Shown here one piece after another: positions 25,936-34,119 of a stretch of 64,000 nucleotides of DNA (position 1 is the stretch's first letter; every line of letters starts with the position of its first letter). The translations under genes and the position numbers were made by a program. The stretch lies in assembly GCF_018614615.1 (NCBI RefSeq), contig NZ_JAGGOK010000016.1, positions 20,317 through 84,316 of the forward strand. Direction: 5' to 3'. Source of the DNA: Streptomyces sp. ISL-100. GTDB lineage: Bacteria; Actinomycetota; Actinomycetes; Streptomycetales; Streptomycetaceae. A model generated the notes under the pieces. It saw only the letters and a list, made by a program, of their open reading frames with translations. It was not told where the DNA came from and did not search any database.

Positions 25936-26607
25936 TCAGCAGCCCTTTACGCCCCGGACGAGCAGCGTTCCTGTGCGCTTCCCCGCCGGGGGTTCGATCA
26001 CCTCAGCCGTCACGTCGGTGAACCCGGCCTGTTTGAGCATCTCCGCCCATCGGGCGGGCTCGTAGTCCCAGCGCTTCACATACAGGGGTTCCGCGCCCTT
26101 CTCGGGCGGCTGCATCTGCGACGCCTGAGGGCCGTAGCAGCCCACGAGCGCCGGAGGGTTGTGGGAGAACGCGTAAACGCCGCCGGGCGTCAGGCGCTCG
26201 TGCACCAGCGGAAGCAAGTCGGCGGGGTCGGTAAACCAGGCGGCCCCGAACACGGAGCAGACGGCCGTGTACTGGTAGTCGTCGGCGGCGAGGAACTCCT
26301 CGGCTGTCTCCTGCCTGACGTCGAGGTGCGGCCAGCGTTCGCGCGTCCTGGCGATCTGTACTGGGGAGATGTCCACTCCGACCGCGTCGGCCCCGAGGGC
26401 GACGAGATGGGCGAGGTTCCCACCGCTGCCACATCCAAGGTCGAGGACAGGTGATCCGACGATGTTCCCGAGGATCTTCTCGTCGGGGCCGTGGTCGGGC
26501 CACTGCGTCCAGTTGAACCAGGTGGACGCTCCGGCCGCGTTCCTCTCGTTGCGGCCAGCCTTGGACGCCCCCCACACATCCCACGCACCTGCGTCTTGCT
26601 CTCGCAC
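25936..26607 (-). CDS. Class I SAM-dependent methyltransferase, 223 aa
   Basis: The SAM-binding fold is clear: motif I VLDLGCGSGGNLAHLVALGA, the acidic end of strand 2 in VGVDISPVQIARTRERWP, motif with AVCSVFGAAWFTDP, and a post-core LTPGGVYAFSHNPP. The C-terminal half carries EWAEMLKQAGF-like helices typical of ubiE/Methyltransf_11 proteins. The N-terminal part is rich in Trp (WDVWGASKAG, TWFNWTQWPDHGPDE), perhaps a substrate cap. Acceptor unknown. Last gene of the three-gene minus-strand operon in the island, 88 bp after the previous one. Confidence 0.85.
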   Translation of the reverse strand: MREQDAGAWDVWGASKAGRNERNAAGASTWFNWTQWPDHGPDEKILGNIVGSPVLDLGCGSGGNLAHLVALGADAVGVDISPVQIARTRERWPHLDVRQETAEEFLAADDYQYTAVCSVFGAAWFTDPADLLPLVHERLTPGGVYAFSHNPPALVGCYGPQASQMQPPEKGAEPLYVKRWDYEPARWAEMLKQAGFTDVTAEVIEPPAGKRTGTLLVRGVKGC

Positions 26608-26695
26608 CTGTCCCTCTGTCCTCGTTTGTCGTTACGTACGGGCAGGCCCGCCCACCGGATGGGACCGGGGGCGGGCCGCACCTCGCTTTTCCTGG

Positions 26696-27175
26696 CTACT
26701 GCTTCTTTCCGCCTACCGGGCTGTCGGTGCAGCCCTGGTGGCATTGCGAGCACTCGGCCGCTGCGGGCCACAGGTCCTCGTCCACGTCCACGTCAAAGCC
26801 TGCCGCACCGACGGCCATCAGGGTGCGGTTTCGGATCGCCTCGGGCCCACCGGTCTCGGCCGCGTCAGGGACGCCAGGGTGGTGGTGCAGGAAGCGGCCC
26901 GCGTGCTGCTGGCAGAACTCGCTGTACGCCTGGGTGCGGAGGAGGAAGGCGTGCCAGCCCCAGTCGACCTGCTCGGAGGGGGACAGCGGCTCGTCGGTCG
27001 TCGTTCCGGCGATCAGGAACGCGACGGTCTGGCCGATGATCCGCTCGGCCAGGACCCGGCTCGTTCCCGGGTGCGCCCTGATCACGTCGGCGGTGAGGCC
27101 CTGCCAGACCTCCCGGGGCAGGAAGGCGCGGGGCTCGGTGCGGTGGATCGGGGGATGCTCAAGGGTGGTCGTCAC
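26696..27175 (-). CDS. Island protein with DWGWHAF motif and Cys-rich tail, 159 aa
   Basis: A mostly helical protein (REVWQGLTADVIRAHPGTSR, AERIIGQTVAFLIAG) with the central motif DWGWHAFLLRTQAYSEFC and LHHHPGVPD. The W-H-x-F pattern recalls the DUF1399/GRDP (glycine-rich domain protein) family, a weak resemblance. The C-terminus is Cys/His-rich, ECSQCHQGC followed by a basic tail, a possible metal site or a modification site. Start ATG 27173-27175 overlaps the end of the upstream 62-aa gene by 17 bp, so translation is probably coupled. Role unknown; the neighbouring methyltransferase is a possible partner. Confidence 0.7.
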   Translation of the reverse strand: MTTTLEHPPIHRTEPRAFLPREVWQGLTADVIRAHPGTSRVLAERIIGQTVAFLIAGTTTDEPLSPSEQVDWGWHAFLLRTQAYSEFCQQHAGRFLHHHPGVPDAAETGGPEAIRNRTLMAVGAAGFDVDVDEDLWPAAAECSQCHQGCTDSPVGGKKQ

Positions 27176-27347
27176 CTGGTTGTCCCTTTCCGGTTGCAGC
27201 GGGGCGCTGCGAACGGCAGCGCGGGCATATGCAGATCGGCATGACGTTCGTAGTGGGAGGCGGGCCGCCTTCCCCCTCGTAGAGGGTTCGGTGTGCGGTA
27301 CGCGTCCCGTCGGCTCTCACCGTGTAGGCGTCGATGCGGATCGGCAT
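27159..27347 (-). CDS. Small protein with CICPRC motif, 62 aa
   Basis: First gene of the island operon. The N-terminal part reads MPIRIDAYTVRADGTRTAHR, followed by a Gly/Pro loop (YEGEGGPPPTTN) and MPICICPRCRSQR, a CxCxxC arrangement suggestive of a small zinc ribbon half-site or Fe-S/metal ligand set, with a polar tail. ATG 27345-27347 lies ~45 bp left of the operator repeats. The stop overlaps the next gene. I do not recognise an assigned family; high GC at third positions and the coupled overlap support that it is real. Confidence 0.65.
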   Translation of the reverse strand: MPIRIDAYTVRADGTRTAHRTLYEGEGGPPPTTNVMPICICPRCRSQRPAATGKGQPGDDHP

Positions 27348-27393
27348 GACCTCATCGTCGGCGTCGAGGCCTGGTCATCGCGGCGGCACGGAA

Positions 27394-27442
27394 GGCGTCA
27401 TTTGGGCGTCACTCGGAGGCGTCAATTCGGTGTCATTAGACG
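27394..27442. promoter_or_regulatory. Array of four GGCGTCA-type operators in the divergent island promoter
   Basis: GGCGTCA occurs at 27394, 27405 and 27418 and as GGTGTCA at 27429, at steps of 11, 13 and 11 bp, so all lie on about one face of the helix. The last copy overlaps a candidate -35 (GTGTCA 27430-27435) that is 18 bp from TACCGT, the likely -10 of the XRE gene. The array sits between the XRE gene and the divergent operon, as expected for binding by the XRE protein to control both. Confidence 0.65.
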
Positions 27443-27466
27443 CTGGTTGGGGCTACCGTCGAAGCC

Positions 27467-28243
27467 ATGACGACAGCCGCGACCGCACCCAACGATGTCC
27501 TGCGGGCCGTACGGATCGGCCTGCGCATGTCCCAGGACGACTTAGCGAAGGCGCTGCGCCGTGCAGGCGAGGACCTGGACGAACCCAACGACGCGTCCAA
27601 GCGTCTTGTGCAGCGCTGGGAGGCCGGCACCAGCCGTGCCCCGCGCCCGGTCTACGCCCGCGCGCTCCAACACGTCACCGGCCGCCCGGTCGAATCCCTC
27701 GGATTCACCCCGCCCGTACCGCAGGCCCGAGTCCACCCCGATCCGCAAGGAGGTCACGACATGGACCCCGGACCCGAAGGCATCCAGGCCGCCACGGCGA
27801 CCACGCAGCCACCGCCGCCGGACGTGAACTACTCGGGCATCTGGCTCTCCCGGTATGAGTTCTACTCGTCCTCCCGAGACGAGACCTACGACGGGCAGCA
27901 CTACGTCGTGTTGCTCCAGCACGGGAACCGGCTGACCGGCCAGAGCCTCCCCGGCGGCTCCTCCAACCCGGACAGCCCGCTCACCCTGGACCTGACCGTG
28001 GACCGCAGTGTTGTCACCGGGTCATGGATCGAGCAGACGGCCGCCGACGGCTACTACAACGGAGCTCGCTACCACGGTGCGATCCAGATGCTGGTAGAGC
28101 CGACCGGCCGTCGCATGGCAGGCAAGTGGGTGGGCTTCGGCAAGGACTTCGACGTCAACACCGGCCCGTGGGAGCTGCGGCTGATCGACACCTCTACCTC
28201 GAAGGCAACACTTCAGCAGTACAGCCGACCGCCGGAGGGGTAG
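27467..28243 (+). CDS. XRE-type HTH regulator with beta-rich C-terminal domain, 258 aa
   Basis: Residues ~8-80 form a HTH_XRE domain (LRAVRIGLRMSQDDLAKALR, then RLVQRWEAGTSRAPRPVYA). After a Pro-rich linker, residues ~120-255 form a beta-strand-rich domain (GIWLSRYEFYSSSRDETYDG, HYVVLLQHGNRLTGQSLPGG, MAGKWVGFGKDFDVNTG) reminiscent of a small barrel or lipocalin-like ligand pocket. It is therefore a candidate one-component sensor: ligand binding by the barrel could change DNA binding at the GGCGTCA array in front of it. ATG 27467 is just downstream of the predicted -10, giving a short or absent leader. Confidence 0.78.
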   Translation: MTTAATAPNDVLRAVRIGLRMSQDDLAKALRRAGEDLDEPNDASKRLVQRWEAGTSRAPRPVYARALQHVTGRPVESLGFTPPVPQARVHPDPQGGHDMDPGPEGIQAATATTQPPPPDVNYSGIWLSRYEFYSSSRDETYDGQHYVVLLQHGNRLTGQSLPGGSSNPDSPLTLDLTVDRSVVTGSWIEQTAADGYYNGARYHGAIQMLVEPTGRRMAGKWVGFGKDFDVNTGPWELRLIDTSTSKATLQQYSRPPEG

Positions 28244-28343
28244 GGGAGGTCGCGTCATCGTGAACCCAGTCCTCCTGGACGACGCTGACAGCATCGCCCC
28301 ACGCATCTGCGGACCTGGAAGTCGCTCCGGACCGAGGCACACC

Positions 28344-28758
28344 GTGTGATTTGTCAGGCACGACGGAGCCTGAGAGTGGGTTGCAGGCTGTGTTGCACGA
28401 TCTTCCAGTTGGCGGGCAGGACAGACCGTGGGGCGCGTGTCGGGGGGCTGATCACCCTTGCTGCGGGCAGTGGTCTCCAGCCGAGCGAGCTGCTGGGGCT
28501 TCAGGTCCGACACGTGGATATCCTGCGCCGGACGGGCCCGGCTCCACGATCTTCGCCATACGTACGCGAGCGTGCTCATTGCGCACGGCAAGGTCCGAAG
28601 ACGGTTGCCGCCTGGCTGGGGACACCGTGGCCGTCACCATGAGCGTGTACGCGCACCTGTTCCCGGATGATGAGGAAGACACCAGGGCCGCCGTCGAGGA
28701 TTTCCTCGGCAGTAGTGCCCTCTCCGTGCCCTCTGGCCGGGTTCCGGACGCTGCGTAG
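28344..28758 (+). pseudogene. Tyrosine recombinase (integrase) remnant
   Basis: Pieces of a phage-type integrase catalytic domain appear in three different frames: GLITLAAGSGLQPSELLGLQ (box I region, normally TGLRxxEL) near 28442-28500, LHDLRHTYASVLIAHG (box II HxLRHTxAS) near 28539-28590, and VTMSVYAHLFPDDEED with the Tyr region, ending TAG 28758. The beta-sheet segment between boxes I and II is deleted, the box III His is missing and the N-terminal half is absent. The gene is dead. Its position 30 bp from the right att repeat is typical for int. Confidence 0.85.
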
Positions 28759-28787
28759 CAGGTCAGGAGGTAGACGTGGTCTGGGAC

Positions 28788-28809
28788 TCGGATGGTGAGA
28801 CAAGGGGAA
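28788..28809. repeat. Right attachment-type direct repeat (attR), 22 bp
   Basis: Identical to 25432-25453. It lies immediately 5' of the guaA promoter -10 box, so the insertion point of the island is the guaA upstream region. Confidence 0.85.
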
Positions 28810-28823
28810 TGTCGCATCCCCGT

Positions 28824-28829
28824 TAGAAT
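28824..28829 (+). promoter_or_regulatory. -10 element of guaA
   Basis: TAGAAT at 28824-28829 is a good -10 hexamer about 40 bp before the guaA GTG. No strong -35 is visible; its place is taken by the att core, so the island junction forms the upstream part of the promoter. Confidence 0.45.
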
Positions 28830-28868
28830 TGACAGTCCCGACACCCTTCACCGCCGGAAGGCCGCCCC

Positions 28869-30452
28869 GTGCCAGCAGTGCCCCCCGCCGCCCCCGACGC
28901 CGTCCTCGTTGTCGACTTCGGCGCGCAGTACGCCCAGCTCATCGCCCGCCGTGTCCGTGAGGCCCGGGTCTACAGCGAGATCGTCCCCAGCACCATGCCG
29001 GTGGCGGAGATGCTGGCCAAGAACCCCAAGGCGATCATCCTCTCCGGTGGTCCGTCCTCCGTGTACGCCGAGGGCGCCCCGACCCTCGACCGTGAGATCT
29101 TCGAGGCCGGTGTCCCGGTCTTCGGCATGTGCTACGGCTTCCAGCTGATGGCCACGACGCTCGGCGGCGCGGTCGACGACAACGGTGCGCGCGAGTACGG
29201 GCGTACCCCTCTCGCCGTCTCCAAGGCCGGCTCCACGCTCTTCGAGGGCACCCCCACCGAGCAGTCGGTGTGGATGTCGCACGGCGACGCCTGCTCGGCC
29301 GCGCCCGAGGGCTTCACCGTCACCGCGTCCACGGACGTCGTGCCGGTCGCCGCCTTCGAGAACGACGAGAAGAAGCTGTACGGCGTGCAGTACCACCCCG
29401 AGGTCATGCACTCCACGCACGGCCAGCAGGTCCTGGAGCACTTCCTCTACCGTGGCGCGGGCATCGAGCCCGACTGGACCACGCACAACGTCGTCGAGGA
29501 GCAGATCGCCGCCATCCAGGCGCAGGTCGGCACCAAGCGCGCCATCTGCGGCCTGTCCGGCGGCGTGGACTCAGCGGTCGCGGCAGCGCTCGTACAGAAG
29601 GCCATCGGCGACCAGCTGACCTGCGTGTACGTCGACCACGGTCTGATGCGCAAGGGCGAGACCGAGCAGGTCGAGAAGGACTTCGTCGCGGCCACCGGCG
29701 TACAGCTGAAGGTCGTCGACGCGCAGGAGCGCTTCCTGAACGCGCTCGCCGGGGTCTCCGACCCCGAGGAGAAGCGGAAGATCATCGGCCGCGAGTTCAT
29801 CCGCGTCTTCGAGCAGGCCCAGGCGGAGATCGTCGCCGAGGCCGGCGCGGAGGGCGAGGACGTCGCGTTCCTCGTGCAGGGCACGCTCTACCCGGACGTG
29901 GTCGAGTCCGGTGGCGGCACCGGCACCGCGAACATCAAGTCGCACCACAACGTGGGCGGCCTGCCCGACGACATCGAGTTCGAGCTCGTCGAGCCGCTGC
30001 GCCAGCTGTTCAAGGACGAGGTCCGGATGGTCGGCCAGGAGCTCGGCCTGCCGGAGGAGATCGTCCAGCGTCAGCCGTTCCCCGGCCCCGGCCTCGGTAT
30101 CCGTATCGTCGGCGAGGTCACCAAGGAGCGTCTCGACCTGCTGCGCGAGGCCGACGCGATCGCCCGCGAGGAGCTGACGGCGGCCGGTCTCGACCGCGAC
30201 ATCTGGCAGTGCCCGGTCGTCCTGCTCGCGGACGTACGCTCCGTGGGCGTCCAGGGTGACGGCCGGACGTACGGCCACCCGATCGTGCTGCGCCCCGTCT
30301 CGTCCGAGGACGCGATGACGGCGGACTGGACGCGGATGCCGTACGACGTACTGGCGAAGATCTCGACCCGCATCACGAACGAGGTCGCGGACGTCAACCG
30401 CGTGGTGCTCGACGTGACGAGCAAGCCGCCGGGCACGATCGAGTGGGAGTAA
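28869..30452 (+). CDS. guaA: GMP synthase (glutamine-hydrolysing), 527 aa
   Basis: It aminates XMP to GMP using glutamine and ATP, the step after guaB. The N-terminal class I amidotransferase has the nucleophile Cys88 (GMCYGF) and the His/Glu pair in [10 protein letters not shown]. The ATP-pyrophosphatase domain carries the P-loop [11 protein letters not shown], and the C-terminal dimerisation domain ends [17 protein letters not shown], the universal GuaA terminus. Start GTG 28869. A 13-bp hairpin terminator follows. The gene is intact despite the island next to its promoter. Confidence 0.97.
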   Translation: MPAVPPAAPDAVLVVDFGAQYAQLIARRVREARVYSEIVPSTMPVAEMLAKNPKAIILSGGPSSVYAEGAPTLDREIFEAGVPVFGMCYGFQLMATTLGGAVDDNGAREYGRTPLAVSKAGSTLFEGTPTEQSVWMSHGDACSAAPEGFTVTASTDVVPVAAFENDEKKLYGVQYHPEVMHSTHGQQVLEHFLYRGAGIEPDWTTHNVVEEQIAAIQAQVGTKRAICGLSGGVDSAVAAALVQKAIGDQLTCVYVDHGLMRKGETEQVEKDFVAATGVQLKVVDAQERFLNALAGVSDPEEKRKIIGREFIRVFEQAQAEIVAEAGAEGEDVAFLVQGTLYPDVVESGGGTGTANIKSHHNVGGLPDDIEFELVEPLRQLFKDEVRMVGQELGLPEEIVQRQPFPGPGLGIRIVGEVTKERLDLLREADAIAREELTAAGLDRDIWQCPVVLLADVRSVGVQGDGRTYGHPIVLRPVSSEDAMTADWTRMPYDVLAKISTRITNEVADVNRVVLDVTSKPPGTIEWE

Positions 30453-30472
30453 CCCCCGCCGCCCCATAGGTC

Positions 30473-30518
30473 AACGCCGACGCCGTCGCTCATTCGTTTG
30501 GGCGGCGGCGTCGGCGTT
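30473..30518 (+). terminator. Hairpin terminator after guaA
   Basis: A perfect 13-bp stem (30473-30485 with 30506-30518) spans a 20-nt loop containing ATTCGTTTG, 21 bp after the guaA stop. Confidence 0.75.
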
Positions 30519-30570
30519 CCCGGTGGGTACGCTGACTTTGCACGCGAGACTCCGTCGCATGGGAGCAATC

Positions 30571-31182
30571 ATGAGCGCCGCGCCCGAGTACGAACTGGAC
30601 GAGCAGTACAACTATCCAGTACCCCCGGCGGGCGGCTGGACTGCGGACGATCTCGACCGGCTTCCGAACTTGCCCAGGCGTACTGAGCTGATCGACGGGA
30701 GCCTCGTCTTCTTGAGTCCGCAAACTACCTTCCACATGCGCACCATGCGTCTGTTGGAGAACGCTCTCCTGGATCAGGTTTCGGACGAGCTCGACGTTTT
30801 TCGGGAGTTCAGCATCAAGCTGAACAAGCGAAACCGGCCTGAGCCGGACGTCCTCGTGGTTCCGATCGGAGCGGATACCGGCCCGAAGAGCACCTACCTC
30901 AAGCCCGAAGACGTCATCTTGGCTGTCGAGGTCGTCTCCGAGGACTCAGAAGAGCGCGACCGCGAGGTCAAGCCCCGGAAGTATGCCGGGGCAGGCGTGC
31001 CGCACTACTGGCGCGTGGAAGAGAACGATGGCCTTCCTGTCGTGTACGTCTACGAGCTCGATCCGGCGCTCAAGGCCTACGTTCCAACGGGCATCCACCA
31101 CAACAGGCTCAAGCTGACGGTCCCGTTCGACATCGATATCGATCTCACCGCGATCAACCGCCGTCGGCGTGGAGGCGACTGA
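30571..31182 (+). CDS. Uma2-family (DUF820) PD-(D/E)XK endonuclease-like protein, 203 aa
   Basis: Uma2 proteins carry a restriction-endonuclease-like fold and are expanded in Streptomyces and cyanobacteria without a clear biological role. The core is recognisable: a helix with LPRRTELIDGSLVFLSPQ (Glu of the fold), RPEPDVLVV (the catalytic Asp), AVEVVSEDSEERDREVKPRKYA (the ExK-like half, Glu and Lys) and VPHYWRVEE. The start ATG 30571 is preceded by GGGAGCAATC; an upstream in-frame ATG at 30523 is less likely. Single gene between guaA and the aldolase. Confidence 0.85.
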   Translation: MSAAPEYELDEQYNYPVPPAGGWTADDLDRLPNLPRRTELIDGSLVFLSPQTTFHMRTMRLLENALLDQVSDELDVFREFSIKLNKRNRPEPDVLVVPIGADTGPKSTYLKPEDVILAVEVVSEDSEERDREVKPRKYAGAGVPHYWRVEENDGLPVVYVYELDPALKAYVPTGIHHNRLKLTVPFDIDIDLTAINRRRRGGD

Positions 31183-31231
31183 TAACGCACGCCTCTGTTC
31201 AGCTCCTGTACCGCGCGGTAGCTTCCGGCCC

Positions 31232-32038
31232 ATGAGTGAGATACCCGCGCCCGTACCGGTTCCGGTTCCAGTTCCCGTCGAGCAGCTGGCCTTCGCGATG
31301 CCGCCCACCCACGCGACCGCCGCCGAGGAGCGCCAGTACCGGAAGGAACGGCTGGCCGCCGCGCTCAGGCTGTTCGGGCAGTACGGGTACGAGGAAGGCG
31401 TCACGGGGCACATCACCGCGCGCGACCCGCAGCACGACGACTGCTACTGGGTGAATCCCTTCGGGCTCGCCTTCGCCGACATGACCGTGAGCGACCTGGT
31501 CCTTGTCAACGGAGACGGGCAGGTCGTCGAGGGCGCCCGCCACGTCAACCAGGCGGCGTTCATGGTCCACGCACGGGTCCACCGGGCCAGGCCGGACGTC
31601 GTGGCCGTCGCCCACACCCACTCGGTCCACGGCCGTGCGCTGTCCGCGCTGGGCGAGCTGCTCGACCCGATCACCCAGGAAGCGTGCGCGTTCTACGAGG
31701 ACCACGCGCTGTACGACGCGTACACGGGCGTCTCCGTCGACGAGGCGGAGGGGCGGTGGATCGCGGGCGCGCTCGGGCCGCACAAGGCCGTCATCCTGCG
31801 CAACCACGGGCTGCTGACCGTCGGGGACTCGGTGGACGCGGCCGCCTGGTGGTTCATCTCGATGGAGCGCTGCTGCCAGGTGCAGCTCGCCGCACGGGCG
31901 GCGGGACGGCCCGTACTGATCGACCACAAGGACGCGGTTGCCACGCGGGACCAGCTGGGCAGCGACCTCGTCGCGTGGATCAACCACCAGCCGCTGTGGC
32001 GCCGGATCAGCCGCACCGAACCGGAGCTGTTCGCGTAG
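31232..32038 (+). CDS. Class II aldolase/adducin family protein, 268 aa
   Basis: A zinc-dependent class II aldolase fold related to fuculose-1-phosphate aldolase and ribulose-5-phosphate 4-epimerase. Metal ligands are visible: HTHSVHGRA and the later NHGLLTVGDSVDAAAWWF. The GHITARDP and WVNPFGLAFADMT segments are the conserved phosphate-binding region. An N-terminal Pro/Val repeat (PAPVPVPVPVPV) precedes the domain. Substrate is unknown; actinobacterial homologues are generally annotated only at family level. Start ATG 31232. Confidence 0.87.
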   Translation: MSEIPAPVPVPVPVPVEQLAFAMPPTHATAAEERQYRKERLAAALRLFGQYGYEEGVTGHITARDPQHDDCYWVNPFGLAFADMTVSDLVLVNGDGQVVEGARHVNQAAFMVHARVHRARPDVVAVAHTHSVHGRALSALGELLDPITQEACAFYEDHALYDAYTGVSVDEAEGRWIAGALGPHKAVILRNHGLLTVGDSVDAAAWWFISMERCCQVQLAARAAGRPVLIDHKDAVATRDQLGSDLVAWINHQPLWRRISRTEPELFA

Positions 32039-32138
32039 CACTCTTTCGGGTGGAGCGCGGGCGTCCCTCCGTACGGCAGAATTCCCCTACACCGGAGGGA
32101 AGTTCCCTTCAGCGGGTTCGAGAGGGCGGAAAGCTTCC

Positions 32139-33404
32139 GTGGCTGTGCAAGAGGCAAGACAGAGCACGCACAGTGGCGGTTGTACGTGCGGCGACTGCCC
32201 GCACGGCGCCCGCGAGGGCCACCGCCGCGCCGTCGCCGCCTTCCTGGCCAAGCGCGACGGACTTGCCGCAGGTCAGGGGTTGCCCGCCGCCGTCGCGCAC
32301 TCCGCGGGCGCCTCGCGCCAGTGGGTGTCGGACGAGCTGACGCAGTCGGCCCGCGCGGTCGCCGAGCGCAGCCGCGAGGCGGGCGAGGCGTGGCTCGCGA
32401 TGGTGTGGCGCAGCACGCTGTTCGTGGTGTGGGGCGGGGTGATCGTGCTGCTGCTCGCGGAGGCTTTCACCGCCATCGGCGCCGGCTGGACCATGGCCCG
32501 CACCGCGGGATTGATCGCCGCGCTCGTCACCGCCGCCCTGCTGACCGGCGCGGCGCGCATGCACCGGGCGCGCGGCGGCCTCCTCGCGCCCCTCATCGGC
32601 GAGGACAACCGGCTGTCGACCTCGCGCGCGGTCGCCGCGAGCTGGGTGCTGCTCATCGTCTTCGCAGTGCTGGTGATCGCGATCCAGCTGGCGGGCGCCT
32701 CCGACCACGCCGACCGCGACGAGCTGATCGCGGGCCTCGAACTCGCCCGTGGCCTCGGCATGCTGACCGTGCTCGCGCTGACCTGCGCCATCGCCGTCGT
32801 GGTACGTCAGGTGGTGACCGTCCGGGTCCTCTCGCAACGTCTGCAGAAGGTACGGGCCGACCGCCCCCGCGCCGCCGACCTGCTCACGGACGACGCGGGC
32901 CGCGGCAACTTCGCCGACGTGCAGTACGTCCTGGTGAGCGCGGTCGCGGTGGTCTTCGCCGCCGTACGTCTCGCCCGGCGGCCCGAGCAGCTGCCCGATC
33001 TGCCGTGGGGCCTGGCCGTACTGGTGGCGGTCTCGGCGGCGACGTACTTCGCGGGGAAGTACGCGGAAGGTGGCCGTCCGGTGGTCCTGTCGGTGGTACG
33101 GGCCAGGGAGGCGGGCGATCTGGACGCGCCGATCCGTACCGGCGACGACATCGAGATCCGCGGTGCGGGCTTCGTACCGCCGGGCGCGGGGACCCCTGAC
33201 CGGCTGGCCCGGATGGTCGTACGGATCGGGACAGTGCACGTCCATGTGCCGCTGATCCCGGTGCCGGGCGGCTTCGCCAACCCGACGGACACGGTGCTGA
33301 CCGTGCCCGTGCCGGTGGAGGTCGAGCCGGGCCGGGTGGATGTGCAGGTGGTGACGGCGGCGGGCGCGGAGACCGACCGGGTGACGATCGACGTCACCGA
33401 CTGA
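32139..33404 (+). CDS. Multi-pass membrane protein of unknown function, 421 aa
   Basis: The N-terminus has a Cys/His cluster (CTCGDCPHG) that could bind metal, followed by a helical cytoplasmic part. Five hydrophobic segments lie between about residues 95 and 315 (TLFVVWGGVIVLLLAEAF, AGLIAALVTAALLTGA, SWVLLIVFAVLVIAIQLAG, LTVLALTCAIAVVVRQ, VLVSAVAVVFAAVRL). The C-terminal ~100 residues are beta-rich with an IPT/TIG-like look (DDIEIRGAGFVPPG to VQVVTAAGAETDRVTIDV). I do not recognise an assigned family. The start GTG 32139 follows GAGAGGGCGGAAAG; frames upstream are open but low quality. Confidence 0.75.
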   Translation: MAVQEARQSTHSGGCTCGDCPHGAREGHRRAVAAFLAKRDGLAAGQGLPAAVAHSAGASRQWVSDELTQSARAVAERSREAGEAWLAMVWRSTLFVVWGGVIVLLLAEAFTAIGAGWTMARTAGLIAALVTAALLTGAARMHRARGGLLAPLIGEDNRLSTSRAVAASWVLLIVFAVLVIAIQLAGASDHADRDELIAGLELARGLGMLTVLALTCAIAVVVRQVVTVRVLSQRLQKVRADRPRAADLLTDDAGRGNFADVQYVLVSAVAVVFAAVRLARRPEQLPDLPWGLAVLVAVSAATYFAGKYAEGGRPVVLSVVRAREAGDLDAPIRTGDDIEIRGAGFVPPGAGTPDRLARMVVRIGTVHVHVPLIPVPGGFANPTDTVLTVPVPVEVEPGRVDVQVVTAAGAETDRVTIDVTD

Positions 33405-33546
33405 GCGGCTGAGCCGCGTCTTGCGTCTACCTGCCGTTTGAGCCGGATCACCGCTGCATACGTATCCCTCTTCGAGGGGCGCGAGGGGACAATCGTGCCC
33501 GCGCCGTACGGGCGGCGCTGACTCTTCGGAGAGGCGGGACCAGACC

Positions 33547-34119
33547 ATGAGCCACGGGTATCGAACCGGCGGCAACGGCACCATGGCGGGAACGGGCATG
33601 GGCGCGGGCAGAGGCATGGGCATGCGCATGGGCGACGGGCCGTACGGGCGCGGCGGCCTGCGGGCCACGGCGCGCCGCTACTCGCTCCTGCCCCTGCGCA
33701 TCTTCCTCGGCGTCACCTTCATCTACGCAGGCCTGGACAAGCTGACGGACAGTCAGTTCATGTCCGCGAGCGGCACCGGCTCGGTCGGCGAGATGATGCG
33801 CGGCGTGCGCGACACCTCGGCCATCCCCGCCCTCGTGGACCTCGCGCTCAAGAACCCGGAGGGCTTCGGCTACGCCATCGGCTTCGGTGAACTCGCCGTC
33901 GGCATCGGCACGCTGATCGGACTGCTCGCGCGCCTCGCCGCGCTCGGCGGGGCGCTGATCTCGCTGAGCCTGTGGCTGACGGTGAGCTGGTCGTCCGACC
34001 CGTACTACTACGGGAACGACCTGATCTACCTCATGGCCTGGCTGCCGCTCGTGCTCGCGGGCGCCGCGTTCCTCTCCATCGACGCGGCCCTGGCGGCGCG
34101 CCGCCGGCGCACGCTGTAG
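33547..34119 (+). CDS. DoxX-family membrane protein, 190 aa
   Basis: The DoxX signature is clear: LPLRIFLGVTFIYAGLDKLTD (first span), GFGELAVGIGTLIGLLARLAALGGALISLSLWL (middle spans), and DLIYLMAWLPLVLAGAAFLSID. The N-terminal 40 residues are Gly/Met/Arg-rich (MGAGRGMGMRMGDG) and variable. DoxX proteins are implicated in quinone-linked sulfur or redox chemistry, and in mycobacteria in a membrane redox complex; no partner is adjacent here. Start ATG 33547 follows GGAGAGGCGGGACCAGACC-like sequence. Its last 94 bp overlap the convergent small membrane gene. Confidence 0.88.
   Translation: MSHGYRTGGNGTMAGTGMGAGRGMGMRMGDGPYGRGGLRATARRYSLLPLRIFLGVTFIYAGLDKLTDSQFMSASGTGSVGEMMRGVRDTSAIPALVDLALKNPEGFGYAIGFGELAVGIGTLIGLLARLAALGGALISLSLWLTVSWSSDPYYYGNDLIYLMAWLPLVLAGAAFLSIDAALAARRRRTL

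Larger units (their letters stand above)
25432..28809. mobile_element. Remnant integrative island (~3.4 kb) between 22-bp att repeats
   Basis: Perfect 22-bp direct repeats enclose 3.36 kb that splits the otherwise adjacent chorismate mutase and guaA genes. Inside are an XRE regulator, a divergent three-gene accessory operon, a frame-disrupted small gene at the left end, and a tyrosine recombinase remnant ending 30 bp before the right repeat, the usual int-att arrangement. No replication, transfer or phage structural genes remain. I infer that a larger or small integrative element inserted upstream of guaA, lost integrase function, and became fixed with its cargo. The att core is not a recognisable tRNA end. 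Confidence 0.72.
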
